From positions 62,001-126,000 of the forward strand of contig NZ_QUWK01000007.1 in the NCBI RefSeq assembly GCF_003429665.1: a stretch of 64,000 bases of DNA. The letters run 5' to 3'. Of this stretch, positions 7,401-14,981 are shown one piece after another. The translations under genes and the position numbers were made by a program. How positions within the stretch are numbered: the stretch's first letter is position 1; each line of letters begins with the position of its first letter. This DNA is from Sphaerochaeta halotolerans (lineage in GTDB: Bacteria > Spirochaetota > Spirochaetia > Sphaerochaetales > Sphaerochaetaceae). The notes under the pieces are model-generated. The model saw only the letters and a program-made list of their open reading frames with translations. It did not search any database and was not told where the DNA came from.

Positions 7401-8274
7401 CTATCCGGTAGGTCCCTTCCGTTTCCTCGACAAACCCCTCTTTCACCAGCTGTACAAGACAGTACATCACCCGCTCTTCCTCAAAACGGGAGAGCAATGA
7501 AGTCACCTGGTCCTGTTCTTTCGCACCGGTATCGGCAAGCAGATGGATCAACTGTCCACGAATCTGTCGGTTGGAGTTCTCGAACTTTGCTTGCTTGGAG
7601 TAGTGGGCACTCCTCACATTTGAATTGGGAATCAGACCTTTGAGCAAGACACCAAAGTCCATCAAGGCGTAATACCACTGTTTTGGGTCCTCAACCCGTT
7701 GCACCAAATGAGCGAGCAACGATTCCAATTCCTTGTCCTTCACCCCTTCCTGATCAGGATAAAAACAATGAAGCAGAACCCTGCGTATATTTGTTTCGAG
7801 ATAGATGGTTCGCTCATGATAGCTGAATGCCCCAATTGCCGCAGCGGTAGCCTTTCCTACCCCAGGCAATGAACGGAGTTCATCTTGCTCTTTTGGTAGA
7901 GTCCACCCCCATCTCTCGCTTTCCATGGCACTCTTGCGTAGATTCAAAGCCCTGCGGTTATAGCCCAATCCCTTCCAATGAAAGAGCAATTGATCAAGCG
8001 GGGCCTGCGATAGGTCCTTGAATGTAGGCCAGAGGGAGAGAAACAGCACATACTTGGGAATGACCCGAATGGTTTGGGTTTGTTGAAGCATTACCTCTGA
8101 GAGCATGATCCGATACGGGTCACTGGTCTCTCTCCAATCAAACCGTCTGCCATGCGCTTCATAGAAGCCAAGGATTGTGCGTATGAATGCTTCATACCCG
8201 TCACTCGTCTGGCTGAAGGTTGGTTTCAGGTAATGGACTGCTTCTTCAGTTGATAGATTCGGGAAATCCTTCAT
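7390..8274 (-). CDS. MutY-like A/G-specific adenine glycosylase lacking the 4Fe-4S cluster
   Basis: A 294-residue helix-hairpin-helix DNA glycosylase. The MutY signature LSEVMLQQTQ (catalytic Glu near residue 60), the WKGLGYNRRALNL segment and the hairpin LPGVGKATAAAIGAF (135-150) are clear. Where classical MutY has a catalytic Asp (LDGNVKRVL) this protein has LETNIRRVL, and the four-cysteine cluster that should follow ALMDFG is absent: no Cys occurs in that segment. The NUDIX-like 8-oxoG-recognition domain is also missing, replaced by a short winged-helix-like tail (RFEEERVMYCLVQLVKEGFVEE). A role in A:8-oxoG repair is likely by family but the altered active site leaves doubt. Its ATG overlaps the AI-2E transporter stop by 4 bp. 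Confidence 0.82.
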   Translation of the reverse strand: MKDFPNLSTEEAVHYLKPTFSQTSDGYEAFIRTILGFYEAHGRRFDWRETSDPYRIMLSEVMLQQTQTIRVIPKYVLFLSLWPTFKDLSQAPLDQLLFHWKGLGYNRRALNLRKSAMESERWGWTLPKEQDELRSLPGVGKATAAAIGAFSYHERTIYLETNIRRVLLHCFYPDQEGVKDKELESLLAHLVQRVEDPKQWYYALMDFGVLLKGLIPNSNVRSAHYSKQAKFENSNRQIRGQLIHLLADTGAKEQDQVTSLLSRFEEERVMYCLVQLVKEGFVEETEGTYRIAKV

Positions 8275-9503
8275 TTCTTGTCGCCGAAATTCTCCGGAAG
8301 GACAAAGTCACCCTTATGATAATCTTCGTGGGCTTCCTTCTCCTGGGCTTCATTAATGTGCTCGGCCGTGGGATGTTCTCCCCGCTTGAGCTTGTCCTGC
8401 TTACGCAGGTAGCGTTCCAATGCCTTTTGCTTGGCCGTCTCCCGTTGATAACTCTTCCCATTACTTATCAAGATGGCAACCGGCCTCAGACTCTTGATAT
8501 TCGCACAAAGAATCTGCAATACACTAGTAAGCGGTACTGCGATGAACATTCCAGGAAGTCCCCATATGAAGCCCCAGAGGGAGAGAGAAACAAGAATGAC
8601 GAAAGGGGAAAGGTTGAGCTGACCACCCTGAAGACGGGGGTCTATGATGTTTCCCAGAATCATCTGGGTGCTGATTGCAAGGATTGCTACATAGAAGACA
8701 TTTGTCCAATCGGGGGCAAACTGGATCAAGGACATGATGATGACCATAGTCGTTACAATGACTGAACCAATGGAAGGAATAAAATTAAAAATGAAGGCCA
8801 GCACTCCCCAGAGAATGGGAAGGTCCAGCCCAGTAACCACGGCGGTAAGGAAAAAGAGTCCACCAGTGAAGGCACTGATCACCACTTTCAGGAGCAAGTA
8901 TTTGGAGGTCTGACGGGTAATGCGTTCAAACATGACAGCCACTTTCATACCCTTGTTCCTGGGAATCGCTGCAAGCAGTTTGGGAATTACGCTCTGCCTT
9001 TCAAGCAGCAGGAAAAGGACAAAGATGTAGACCAAGAGAGCGACCTTGGCAATGGAGAAGAATTTATTGGAGATTGAAGTCAAACTGCTGATAGCTATGC
9101 TTGACCAGTTCACAGGCAGAATCGAGAGAAAGGAAGCCCCCTCTGGAAGCTCTATTAAGGTACTCGCCCTACTGGTGAGAAGCCTGTCCAAGGAAACCAC
9201 TTTTTCTATATAGAAGGGAACCAGGTCAGCCAAGGTATTTACTGTTATGACAATAAACCAGCCGGCAGCAACAAAGATACAGAGCAACAGCGCCATAACG
9301 AAGATAACCGAAACGACTTTGGGTACATGGAGCCTATCAAGCCTACGAAGTAATGGGGTGAATAATAAATAACAGAAAAACGAAAGGACCAAGGGTATCA
9401 TTACGTCTTTCGATATTTTCAAGGCAGCAAATACTGCCAATGTTACAATGACACCAAGGAATATTTGGATGTACTTATTTCCTGAGAAAGGTTTTTCTGT
9501 CAT
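8271..9503 (-). CDS. AI-2E family transporter (PerM-like)
   Basis: A protein of about 410 residues with the AI-2E/PerM layout: two N-terminal helices (GVIVTLAVFAALKI, MIPLVLSFFCYLLFTPLL), a third and a long extracytoplasmic stretch, then four or five more helices including the conserved LPILWGVLAFIFNFIPSIGS motif near residue 235. A charged cytoplasmic tail rich in Lys/Glu closes it. Family members export autoinducer-2 or act as Na+(Li+)/H+ antiporters; the substrate is not evident. The ORF track starts at 9575, but the homologous region begins with MTEKPFSGNKYIQ at 9503; neither start has a good ribosome binding site. Confidence 0.82.
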   Translation of the reverse strand: MTEKPFSGNKYIQIFLGVIVTLAVFAALKISKDVMIPLVLSFFCYLLFTPLLRRLDRLHVPKVVSVIFVMALLLCIFVAAGWFIVITVNTLADLVPFYIEKVVSLDRLLTSRASTLIELPEGASFLSILPVNWSSIAISSLTSISNKFFSIAKVALLVYIFVLFLLLERQSVIPKLLAAIPRNKGMKVAVMFERITRQTSKYLLLKVVISAFTGGLFFLTAVVTGLDLPILWGVLAFIFNFIPSIGSVIVTTMVIIMSLIQFAPDWTNVFYVAILAISTQMILGNIIDPRLQGGQLNLSPFVILVSLSLWGFIWGLPGMFIAVPLTSVLQILCANIKSLRPVAILISNGKSYQRETAKQKALERYLRKQDKLKRGEHPTAEHINEAQEKEAHEDYHKGDFVLPENFGDKK

Positions 9504-9558
9504 AGGACAACTATAGACTAGCTTGGAAAAACCTGCAATATCTGTTATTACTGGTTCT

Positions 9559-10302
9559 ATGGACCAACAAACCAATTTGGATAGGATTCAAATCGTACTG
9601 GTGGACACACAGGATGGAGCCAATATCGGCGCTACCTGTCGTGCCATGAAGACCATGGGCATTACGCACCTGGCCTTGGTGGGTAATCGTGAATATGATG
9701 AAAACCGTGTCAGGACACTCGCCTTGCATGCCAGCGATGTGTGGGAGCAAGCCAAACGATTCCCGTTACTCAAAGAGGCCCTCTCTGGAAGCGTACTCAG
9801 TGTTGCCGCGACAAGAAGACGGGGCAAGTTCCGAAAGCACAGCTCGCTCAACCCTACCCAATTGGCGGAGGTGGTGCAAAAAACTGGTGATGGGCTCATT
9901 TCCATAGTCTTTGGAAGGGAATCTGATGGGCTAACCGATGATGAGGTGGCCATGTGCAGCCAGGTGGTTACTATTCCCACCAGCGATCAGTTTCCTTCTC
10001 TCAATCTCTCCCAAGCCGTCCAAATCATCACCTACTGTCTCTATGATACCATAAAGACGTATCCGGAGGGGGCGAACCCGGTGACGCAGGACCGCTGTGA
10101 AGAGGCCGCCCTTAAAGCCAGTGAGGCGCTTGATGAAATCGGATACTTCAAACTCGGGCAGGAGAAGCTCTGGACCTTCCGCTTCCTTCGAGATGTTTTC
10201 GTACGTTCTGCGCTTACTGAGAGCGAAATCCAGAAGATGGAGAAAGTGTTTGTTAAAATGGCCCGGATCAAGGCATATAAAAACACGGATTACGATGAAT
10301 GA
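9559..10302 (+). CDS. trmJ: tRNA (cytidine/uridine-2'-O-)-methyltransferase TrmJ-like
   Basis: A 247-residue SpoU-family (SPOUT) RNA 2'-O-methyltransferase. Motif 1 is DTQDGANIGATCRAMKTMG near residue 12, motif 2 is SIVFGRESDGLTDDEV near residue 115 and motif 3 is FPSLNLSQAVQII near residue 145, together forming the knotted SAM site. The C-terminal ~80 residues match TrmJ rather than TrmH or RlmB, so position 32 of tRNA is the likely target. The start at MDQQTN (9559) gives the usual TrmJ length; the ORF track's 9523 start would overlap the divergent promoter region. The stop overlaps the GDPD start (ATGAATGA). Confidence 0.83.
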   Translation: MDQQTNLDRIQIVLVDTQDGANIGATCRAMKTMGITHLALVGNREYDENRVRTLALHASDVWEQAKRFPLLKEALSGSVLSVAATRRRGKFRKHSSLNPTQLAEVVQKTGDGLISIVFGRESDGLTDDEVAMCSQVVTIPTSDQFPSLNLSQAVQIITYCLYDTIKTYPEGANPVTQDRCEEAALKASEALDEIGYFKLGQEKLWTFRFLRDVFVRSALTESEIQKMEKVFVKMARIKAYKNTDYDE

Positions 10303-11089
10303 ATCTTTTTTTGACCCGATGCCTCGTGTGGTAGCACATAGAGGGGACAGCGCACATTTTCCAGAGAATACACTCAGTGCTTTTCTGAGCGCCTGCACCT
10401 TGGGAGTCGATGTCATTGAAACAGATGTACACTTGAGCAAAGACGGGGAGCTTGTTATCTGGCATGACGAAACCTTGGATCGCAATACCGATGGATCGGG
10501 CCGGGTGGAAGACCATACCCTCTCTGAGTTGAAAACCTACGATGCAGGATATATGTTTACAGCAGACAATGGCAAAACGTATCCTTTCAGAGGGAAAGGA
10601 GTGCAGCTCTGTACCTTGAGAGAAGCATTGGAGGCATGCCCATACCAACGATTCAATGTGGATCTAAAAAGCAAGGATTCCGCCATCGTGGACACGTTCA
10701 TTGAAGTAATCCATTCGATGCAGGCTACCGAGCGTATCGTTGCTGCTTCTTTTCGTCTCGCACATCTCAAGTTGCTACGAAAAAAAGCCCCTGACATACT
10801 GACAAGCATAACTACGCTCGAGGTCGTACCACTCTTGGCCCTTCAGAAGCTCCATTTGCTCTCAAGGAAGAAACACCCTATCATCTTCCAAGTGCCAGTA
10901 CGTCAGTGGGGCATCGAAGTGATCACCCCTTCTTTTATAAGAACGATGCATAGCAGAGGGAGCATTATCCAAGTCTGGACCATCAATGAGGAAGCTGAAA
11001 TGAAACGCCTCTTCCAGATGGGTGTAGATTCGGTAATGACCGATAAACCGGCTTTAGCGATCAAAGTTGCAGCAGAGCTGGGACTCTGA
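10295..11089 (+). CDS. Glycerophosphodiester phosphodiesterase
   Basis: A 264-residue cytoplasmic GDPD TIM-barrel enzyme that hydrolyses glycerophosphodiesters to sn-glycerol-3-phosphate and an alcohol. Catalytic and metal residues are in VVAHRGDSAHFPENT (His and Arg-Gly, Glu), VIETDVHLSKDGELVIWHD (Glu, Asp, His) and NVDLKS. No signal peptide is present. The ORF-track start at 10097 lies inside trmJ; the ATG at 10295 overlaps the trmJ stop by 8 bp and begins the homologous sequence (MNESFFDPMPRVV), so the two genes are coupled. Confidence 0.88.
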   Translation: MNESFFDPMPRVVAHRGDSAHFPENTLSAFLSACTLGVDVIETDVHLSKDGELVIWHDETLDRNTDGSGRVEDHTLSELKTYDAGYMFTADNGKTYPFRGKGVQLCTLREALEACPYQRFNVDLKSKDSAIVDTFIEVIHSMQATERIVAASFRLAHLKLLRKKAPDILTSITTLEVVPLLALQKLHLLSRKKHPIIFQVPVRQWGIEVITPSFIRTMHSRGSIIQVWTINEEAEMKRLFQMGVDSVMTDKPALAIKVAAELGL

Positions 11090-11129
11090 TAGGTAAAACA
11101 ATACAATCAAATACAAAGAGAGGTACCTT

Positions 11130-12239
11130 TTGGAAGCTTCCAAAGTCTACTACACAAACTTACGCTGTGATAACGGGGACTCCCGCTTGCTCAAGCTCAC
11201 CAGGTTGATCAAGAGGGCAGGAATTGAAACTATTGACTTCAAGAACAAGTTTACTGCTATCAAGATCCATTTCGGAGAACCGGGGAATTTGGCTTTTCTG
11301 AGACCTAACTATGCCGCTACAGTTGTAGAGCTGGTGAAGGAGTTGGGAGGAAGGCCATTCCTTACCGATTGCAATACGCTCTATGTCGGGGGAAGGAAGC
11401 ATGCGCTCGATCATATGGAAAGCGCCTATAAAAATGGATTCATGCCCTATGCAACAGGTTGCCATATCATCATTGCCGATGGGCTGAAGGGAACTGATGA
11501 GACATTGGTCCCCGTTCCTGGTGGTGAGTATGTCAAAGAAGCAAAGGTAGGACGTGCTCTGATGGATGCCGATATCCTTATCAGCCTAGCCCACTTCAAA
11601 GGCCATGAGGCTACAGGTTTTGGAGGCGCTCTCAAGAATATCGGGATGGGTGGAGGTTCTCGCGCAGGAAAGATGGAGATGCATTGTGATGGGAAACCTC
11701 AGGTTGACCAGAGTCTTTGTATCGGTTGCGAAGCTTGTATTGACATCTGCGCCCACGATGCCCCGCACATCACTGATGGGCTCTCTTGGATCAATCAGGA
11801 CAAGTGTGTCGGTTGTGGACGCTGTATAGCAGTATGCCCCACCGATGCAATCTCAAACAACGATAACAGTTCAAATGACAAGTTGAACTGTAAAATTGCT
11901 GAGTACACCCATGCAATTTGCCATGGGAGACCAAACTTCCATATCAACATCGTTACTGAGGTATCACCGAACTGTGATTGTCATGGAGAGAATGATCTGG
12001 CCATCGTACCGGATGTAGGGTTCTTTGCTTCCTTCGACCCTGTTGCATTGGATAAGGCATGTGCGGATGCAGTAAACAAGCAACCGTTTATCCCTTCCTC
12101 TGCTCTTGGGGAAAGCGACCACTGCCACCATGATCACTTTACAGACACCCATCCAACCACGAGCTGGAAGGTAGCCCTGGAGCATGGGGAGAAACTGGGA
12201 TTGGGAACCATGGGGTATGAGCTGGTTGAAGTGAAATAA
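11130..12239 (+). CDS. DUF362 protein with two 4Fe-4S ferredoxin motifs
   Basis: A 369-residue protein. Residues ~1-185 are the DUF362 domain (KIHFGEPGNLAFLRP, LTDCNTLYVGGRKHA, LISLAHFKGHEATGFGGALKNIGMG). A ferredoxin module with two CxxCxxCxxxC motifs (CIGCEACIDIC, CVGCGRCIAVC) follows at ~195-245, and the C-terminal part returns to the DUF362-type fold. A His/Asp-rich stretch (SDHCHHDHFTDTH, near 335) may bind metal. The family is common in anaerobes and is assumed to transfer electrons or serve as an iron-sulfur maturation or redox partner; no exact function is known. The start is a TTG preceded by AGAGAGG at good spacing. Confidence 0.85.
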   Translation: MEASKVYYTNLRCDNGDSRLLKLTRLIKRAGIETIDFKNKFTAIKIHFGEPGNLAFLRPNYAATVVELVKELGGRPFLTDCNTLYVGGRKHALDHMESAYKNGFMPYATGCHIIIADGLKGTDETLVPVPGGEYVKEAKVGRALMDADILISLAHFKGHEATGFGGALKNIGMGGGSRAGKMEMHCDGKPQVDQSLCIGCEACIDICAHDAPHITDGLSWINQDKCVGCGRCIAVCPTDAISNNDNSSNDKLNCKIAEYTHAICHGRPNFHINIVTEVSPNCDCHGENDLAIVPDVGFFASFDPVALDKACADAVNKQPFIPSSALGESDHCHHDHFTDTHPTTSWKVALEHGEKLGLGTMGYELVEVK

Positions 12240-12337
12240 CTCTACAATGCAGAGGATAGATGTGGAAAAATTGGGATGTGCTCTCTCGGTATCGACCACC
12301 CTACCTTTTCTGGCAGGTATAAACAAAGGAGCTGTTG

Positions 12338-12490
12338 CTGGGTAGGTATTTGGAACTCGAATTTGCAGTTAACGCAACAACGTTTGCAAGTATCGGAGCG
12401 AAGGCAATTGATGGTATTTCAGCTGAAACAGATATAGGGATGAGCGGCTTGGCGCTCACTGCCCATGTAGGAGTTTCGGTCGCTTTCTAA
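12338..12490 (+). pseudogene. C-terminal remnant of an outer membrane beta-barrel protein
   Basis: A 50-codon frame without start codon (LGRYLELEFAVNATTF... to TAA at 12488) ends in HVGVSVAF, an alternating strand with a terminal Phe, the recognition signal of BAM-assembled outer membrane barrels. Just upstream in another frame is VSTTLPFLAGINKGAVAG, which could be the preceding strand separated by a frameshift. No ribosome binding site or full-length gene is present. I read it as debris of a deleted barrel gene. It is followed by a clean plus-strand terminator that may be the original gene's. Confidence 0.5.
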
Positions 12491-12510
12491 CCTACAAAAA
12501 AATAGATGTT

Positions 12511-12549
12511 ACAGGCCCTGATCCTTACGGTTCCATGGCCTGTTTTCTT
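12511..12549 (+). terminator. Rho-independent terminator after the barrel remnant
   Basis: ACAGGCC (12511-12517) pairs with GGCCTGT (12537-12543) followed by TTTCTTGG. It can terminate plus-strand transcripts from the DUF362 gene through the remnant, and the stem also stands at the end of the convergent nagB. Confidence 0.65.
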
Positions 12550-12566
12550 GGTTCACTCGGTTATGG

Positions 12567-13379
12567 TTACGAGAGCATATTCTCTACCGCGAGATTATCC
12601 CCTTCAATGTCCTTGAAGTACTTGAAAGTATTCAGTTTCAACTCTCCACATGCTGCTTCATCACATACAATGACAGCTCTCGGGTGCAGTTGGAGAGCAC
12701 TACAGGTCCAGCTCTGGCTAACACCGCCCTCGATGGTTGCCTGCAAGGCACGTGCCTTTGCATGACCATTCACCAGGATGATGACTTCCTTGCTGTCTGT
12801 TACGGTCTTCACTCCAACTGTAAGGGCTTTGGATGGCACTTTGTTCATATCATTGTCAAAGAATCTGCTGTTCATCACCTTTGTATCGTAGGTCAGTGAT
12901 TTCACCCTGGTTTTGCTGGAGAGGGAAGAGAACGGCTCGTTGAATGCAATATGGCCATCGGAGCCTATGCCACCCAGGAAGAGCTCGATGCCACCAAATG
13001 CAGCAATTGCATCTTCGTAGGCAGCACACTCTGCCTCCAGATCTTTCGCATTTCCATCAAGGATATGTACATTTTCCTTCTCGATGTCAATGTGATTGAA
13101 AAAGTTTTTCCACATGAAGGTGTAGTAACTCTGCTCATGGTCTCTTGGGAGTCCCACATATTCGTCCATGTTGAAGGTGACGACGTTGGCGAAGGAAACA
13201 TACCCTTCCCTATTCAGCCTGATCAATTCCGCGTAGGTCCCCAGCGGAGAAGATCCCGTTGGCAGCCCTAGCACGAAAGGACGATTTTCATTCGGTTCGA
13301 ACTCCCTGATTCTGCTCGCGATATACCGTGCAGCCCAGAGAGAAAGGTTCTCATAATCGTTTTGAATGATGACTCGCAT
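12567..13379 (-). CDS. nagB: Glucosamine-6-phosphate deaminase
   Basis: A 270-residue NagB that converts glucosamine-6-phosphate to fructose-6-phosphate and ammonia, linking amino-sugar breakdown to glycolysis. Recognisable segments are [17 protein letters not shown] (phosphate binding, ~39-55), [20 protein letters not shown] with the catalytic Asp (~66-85), [17 protein letters not shown] (~137-153, with the ring-opening His) and the C-terminal half. Length matches the hexameric E. coli-type enzyme. It stands alone, with a GGAGAG site before the ATG; no nagA is adjacent. Confidence 0.93.
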   Translation of the reverse strand: MRVIIQNDYENLSLWAARYIASRIREFEPNENRPFVLGLPTGSSPLGTYAELIRLNREGYVSFANVVTFNMDEYVGLPRDHEQSYYTFMWKNFFNHIDIEKENVHILDGNAKDLEAECAAYEDAIAAFGGIELFLGGIGSDGHIAFNEPFSSLSSKTRVKSLTYDTKVMNSRFFDNDMNKVPSKALTVGVKTVTDSKEVIILVNGHAKARALQATIEGGVSQSWTCSALQLHPRAVIVCDEAACGELKLNTFKYFKDIEGDNLAVENMLS

Positions 13380-13431
13380 AGTGCTCTCCTTGTCGTTCCA
13401 TCATAAACGGAAAGACAGTATGAGACAACTA

Positions 13432-14502
13432 TCAGAAGGCTTCTTTGATGATGCCACCTGCGAGGATTCTGTCCCCTTCATAGAGAACCAGGGACTGTCC
13501 TACCGTGGCTGCCTTCACTGAGTCAGAGAATACCGCAGTAATGGTTCCATCACTATTCATGTGTGCTCTGGCTTCAGTGGGATACCCAGTGGAACGGATT
13601 TTGGCTTGTACTCCCACTTCTCCCTCCAAGGAAGCCTTCCCACTCCACACAACGTCATTGGCTGTTACCGTACTCTGCAGGGTTTCTTCCACAAAGCCGA
13701 CCACCACTTCATTTTTTTGTGCATCAAGCTGCAGTACATAGAGAGGTCGTTCGGCGGCAATACCCAGTCCTTTTCTCTGCCCAATGGTGTAGTGCCAGAT
13801 TCCGTCATGAGTTCCAAGGACTTCTCCACTCTGGGTGACAATATTGCCCCGCTTGTTTTCCACTTCCAAGAGGTCGGTGTAATCCCCATCGTAGAAATCC
13901 TGGCTCTCCTCCTGGTAGACTTCATGAAAGCCTTGTGCTACGTCGATAGCCCGAGTTTCCTCCTTGTTCATGGAACCCAAGGGGAAAAGCGTTGTAGCAA
14001 GCTGTGACTGGGAGAGACGATAGAGGAAGTAGGATTGGTCTTTCTTTGGGTCCACTGCCCGGGTGATTGCATATCGCCCGTTTTTTTCTGTGATTCGAGC
14101 ATAGTGTCCTGTGGCAAACTTGTCAAAGACAAGCCCACTCTCCCTGGCATAATCAACCATGGCACCAAATTTGATTTTGGCATTGCACCAGACACAGGGA
14201 TTCGGTGTACGTCCATCCATGTATTCATTCTTGAAGTTTGCAAGTACGACGTCCTCAAACTGATCACTCAGCTCAAGCACATGGTGTTCTATACCGATCA
14301 TTTTGCAGATTCGCTTGATGGCCTTGATGTCTTCGCTCTTGTCGGGAGCAAAGCAACTGGTTGAGCCTAGTGGCCGAGTCAGGTGGGCACGTTTATTCCA
14401 GATGGTCATGGTTACCCCTGTAACTTCGTGTCCCTGTTGCTTCAACAGATATGCCGCAACGGAGGAGTCTATTCCTCCACTCATTCCTACTAGTACCTTC
14501 AT
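13432..14502 (-). CDS. mnmA: tRNA-specific 2-thiouridylase MnmA with CxxC active site
   Basis: A 356-residue enzyme that thiolates U34 of tRNA Glu/Gln/Lys. The ATP PP-loop GMSGGIDSSVAAYLL is at residues 6-20, and KFATGHYARI and DQSYFLYRLSQ follow the family pattern. The active-site region is unusual: classical MnmA has PNPDxxCN with one catalytic Cys and a second Cys in a SQxICF motif. Here the first site is PNPCVWCN (Cys103 and Cys106) and the second is SQDFYDGDY, with no Cys. GGAGG before the ATG at 14502 favours this start over the ORF-track start at 14529. A terminator separates it from the upstream tRNA-Asp. Confidence 0.9.
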   Translation of the reverse strand: MKVLVGMSGGIDSSVAAYLLKQQGHEVTGVTMTIWNKRAHLTRPLGSTSCFAPDKSEDIKAIKRICKMIGIEHHVLELSDQFEDVVLANFKNEYMDGRTPNPCVWCNAKIKFGAMVDYARESGLVFDKFATGHYARITEKNGRYAITRAVDPKKDQSYFLYRLSQSQLATTLFPLGSMNKEETRAIDVAQGFHEVYQEESQDFYDGDYTDLLEVENKRGNIVTQSGEVLGTHDGIWHYTIGQRKGLGIAAERPLYVLQLDAQKNEVVVGFVEETLQSTVTANDVVWSGKASLEGEVGVQAKIRSTGYPTEARAHMNSDGTITAVFSDSVKAATVGQSLVLYEGDRILAGGIIKEAF

Positions 14503-14539
14503 TGTGCCTCCGAAAATCAATCTAACCATATACTATAGC

Positions 14540-14568
14540 GAAACCGCCCTGGAATCCAAGGCGGTTTC
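14540..14568 (-). terminator. Terminator after first tRNA-Asp
   Basis: GAAACCGCC (14540-14548) pairs with GGCGGTTTC (14560-14568). It lies just 3' of the minus-strand tRNA-Asp and before mnmA. The U-tract is short, so its strength is uncertain. Confidence 0.6.
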
Positions 14569-14574
14569 TTCAAG

Positions 14575-14648
14575 CGAGAGTGACGGGACTCGAACCCGCG
14601 ATCTACGGCGTGACAGGCCGTCGCGATAACCAGCTTCGCTACACCCTC
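14575..14648 (-). tRNA. tRNA-Asp (GTC), copy 1
   Basis: Read on the minus strand, GAGGGTG pairs with CACTCTC to form the acceptor stem (one G-T wobble). The anticodon arm ACGGC-CTGTCAC-GCCGT gives anticodon GTC, and the T arm is GCGGGTTCGAGTCCCGT. The discriminator is G, as expected for Asp, and CCA is not encoded. It is identical over all 74 bases to copy 2 at 14802-14875. Confidence 0.95.
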
Positions 14649-14660
14649 ATAGCATGAGTG

Positions 14661-14689
14661 AAGCTACACTATCACAGTATTTTTGTCAA
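14661..14689 (-). promoter_or_regulatory. Promoter of tRNA-Asp copy 1
   Basis: On the minus strand TTGACA (14689-14684), a 17-bp spacer and TAGCTT (14666-14661) stand 12 bases before the tRNA 5' end. Confidence 0.6.
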
Positions 14690-14759
14690 CATGGCTAAAA
14701 TAGTTTTTCCCATTTTCCACCAAAATGCATAAAATCGAATCGGTATAACCAAGATAACA

Positions 14760-14794
14760 GAATCCTTTGCTCATCAATGATGGACAAAGGATTC
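14760..14794 (-). terminator. Terminator after second tRNA-Asp
   Basis: GAATCCTTTG pairs with CAAAGGATTC around an inner CATCA/TGATG stem, directly 3' of the upstream tRNA-Asp on the minus strand. The two tRNA genes are therefore separate transcription units. Confidence 0.6.
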
Positions 14795-14801
14795 TTTACA
14801 A

Positions 14802-14875
14802 CGAGAGTGACGGGACTCGAACCCGCGATCTACGGCGTGACAGGCCGTCGCGATAACCAGCTTCGCTACACCCTC
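14802..14875 (-). tRNA. tRNA-Asp (GTC), copy 2
   Basis: Same 74-base sequence as copy 1, with acceptor stem GAGGGTG/CACTCTC, anticodon GTC and no encoded CCA. Flanks differ from copy 1 apart from the promoter hexamers, so only the gene and its promoter pattern are shared. Confidence 0.95.
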
Positions 14876-14890
14876 AAAAAGCACTCTTGG

Positions 14891-14919
14891 AAACTACACG
14901 ATAGAAAAGCTTTTGTCAA
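14891..14919 (-). promoter_or_regulatory. Promoter of tRNA-Asp copy 2
   Basis: On the minus strand TTGACA (14919-14914), 17-bp spacer, TAGTTT (14896-14891). The spacing and TAGYTT -10 match the copy 1 promoter. Confidence 0.6.
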
Positions 14920-14931
14920 CACATTCTGCTG

Positions 14932-14960
14932 TTGCCAATCAGGAAACACTTGCATATACT
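14932..14960 (+). promoter_or_regulatory. Promoter of the PAP2 phosphatase gene
   Basis: TTGCCA (14932-14937), 17-bp spacer and TATACT (14955-14960) stand about 20 bases before the ATG at 14982. The -35 is only 12 bp from the divergent tRNA-Asp -35. Confidence 0.6.
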
Positions 14961-14981
14961 TCCCGCAAGGAGAAGATACCC

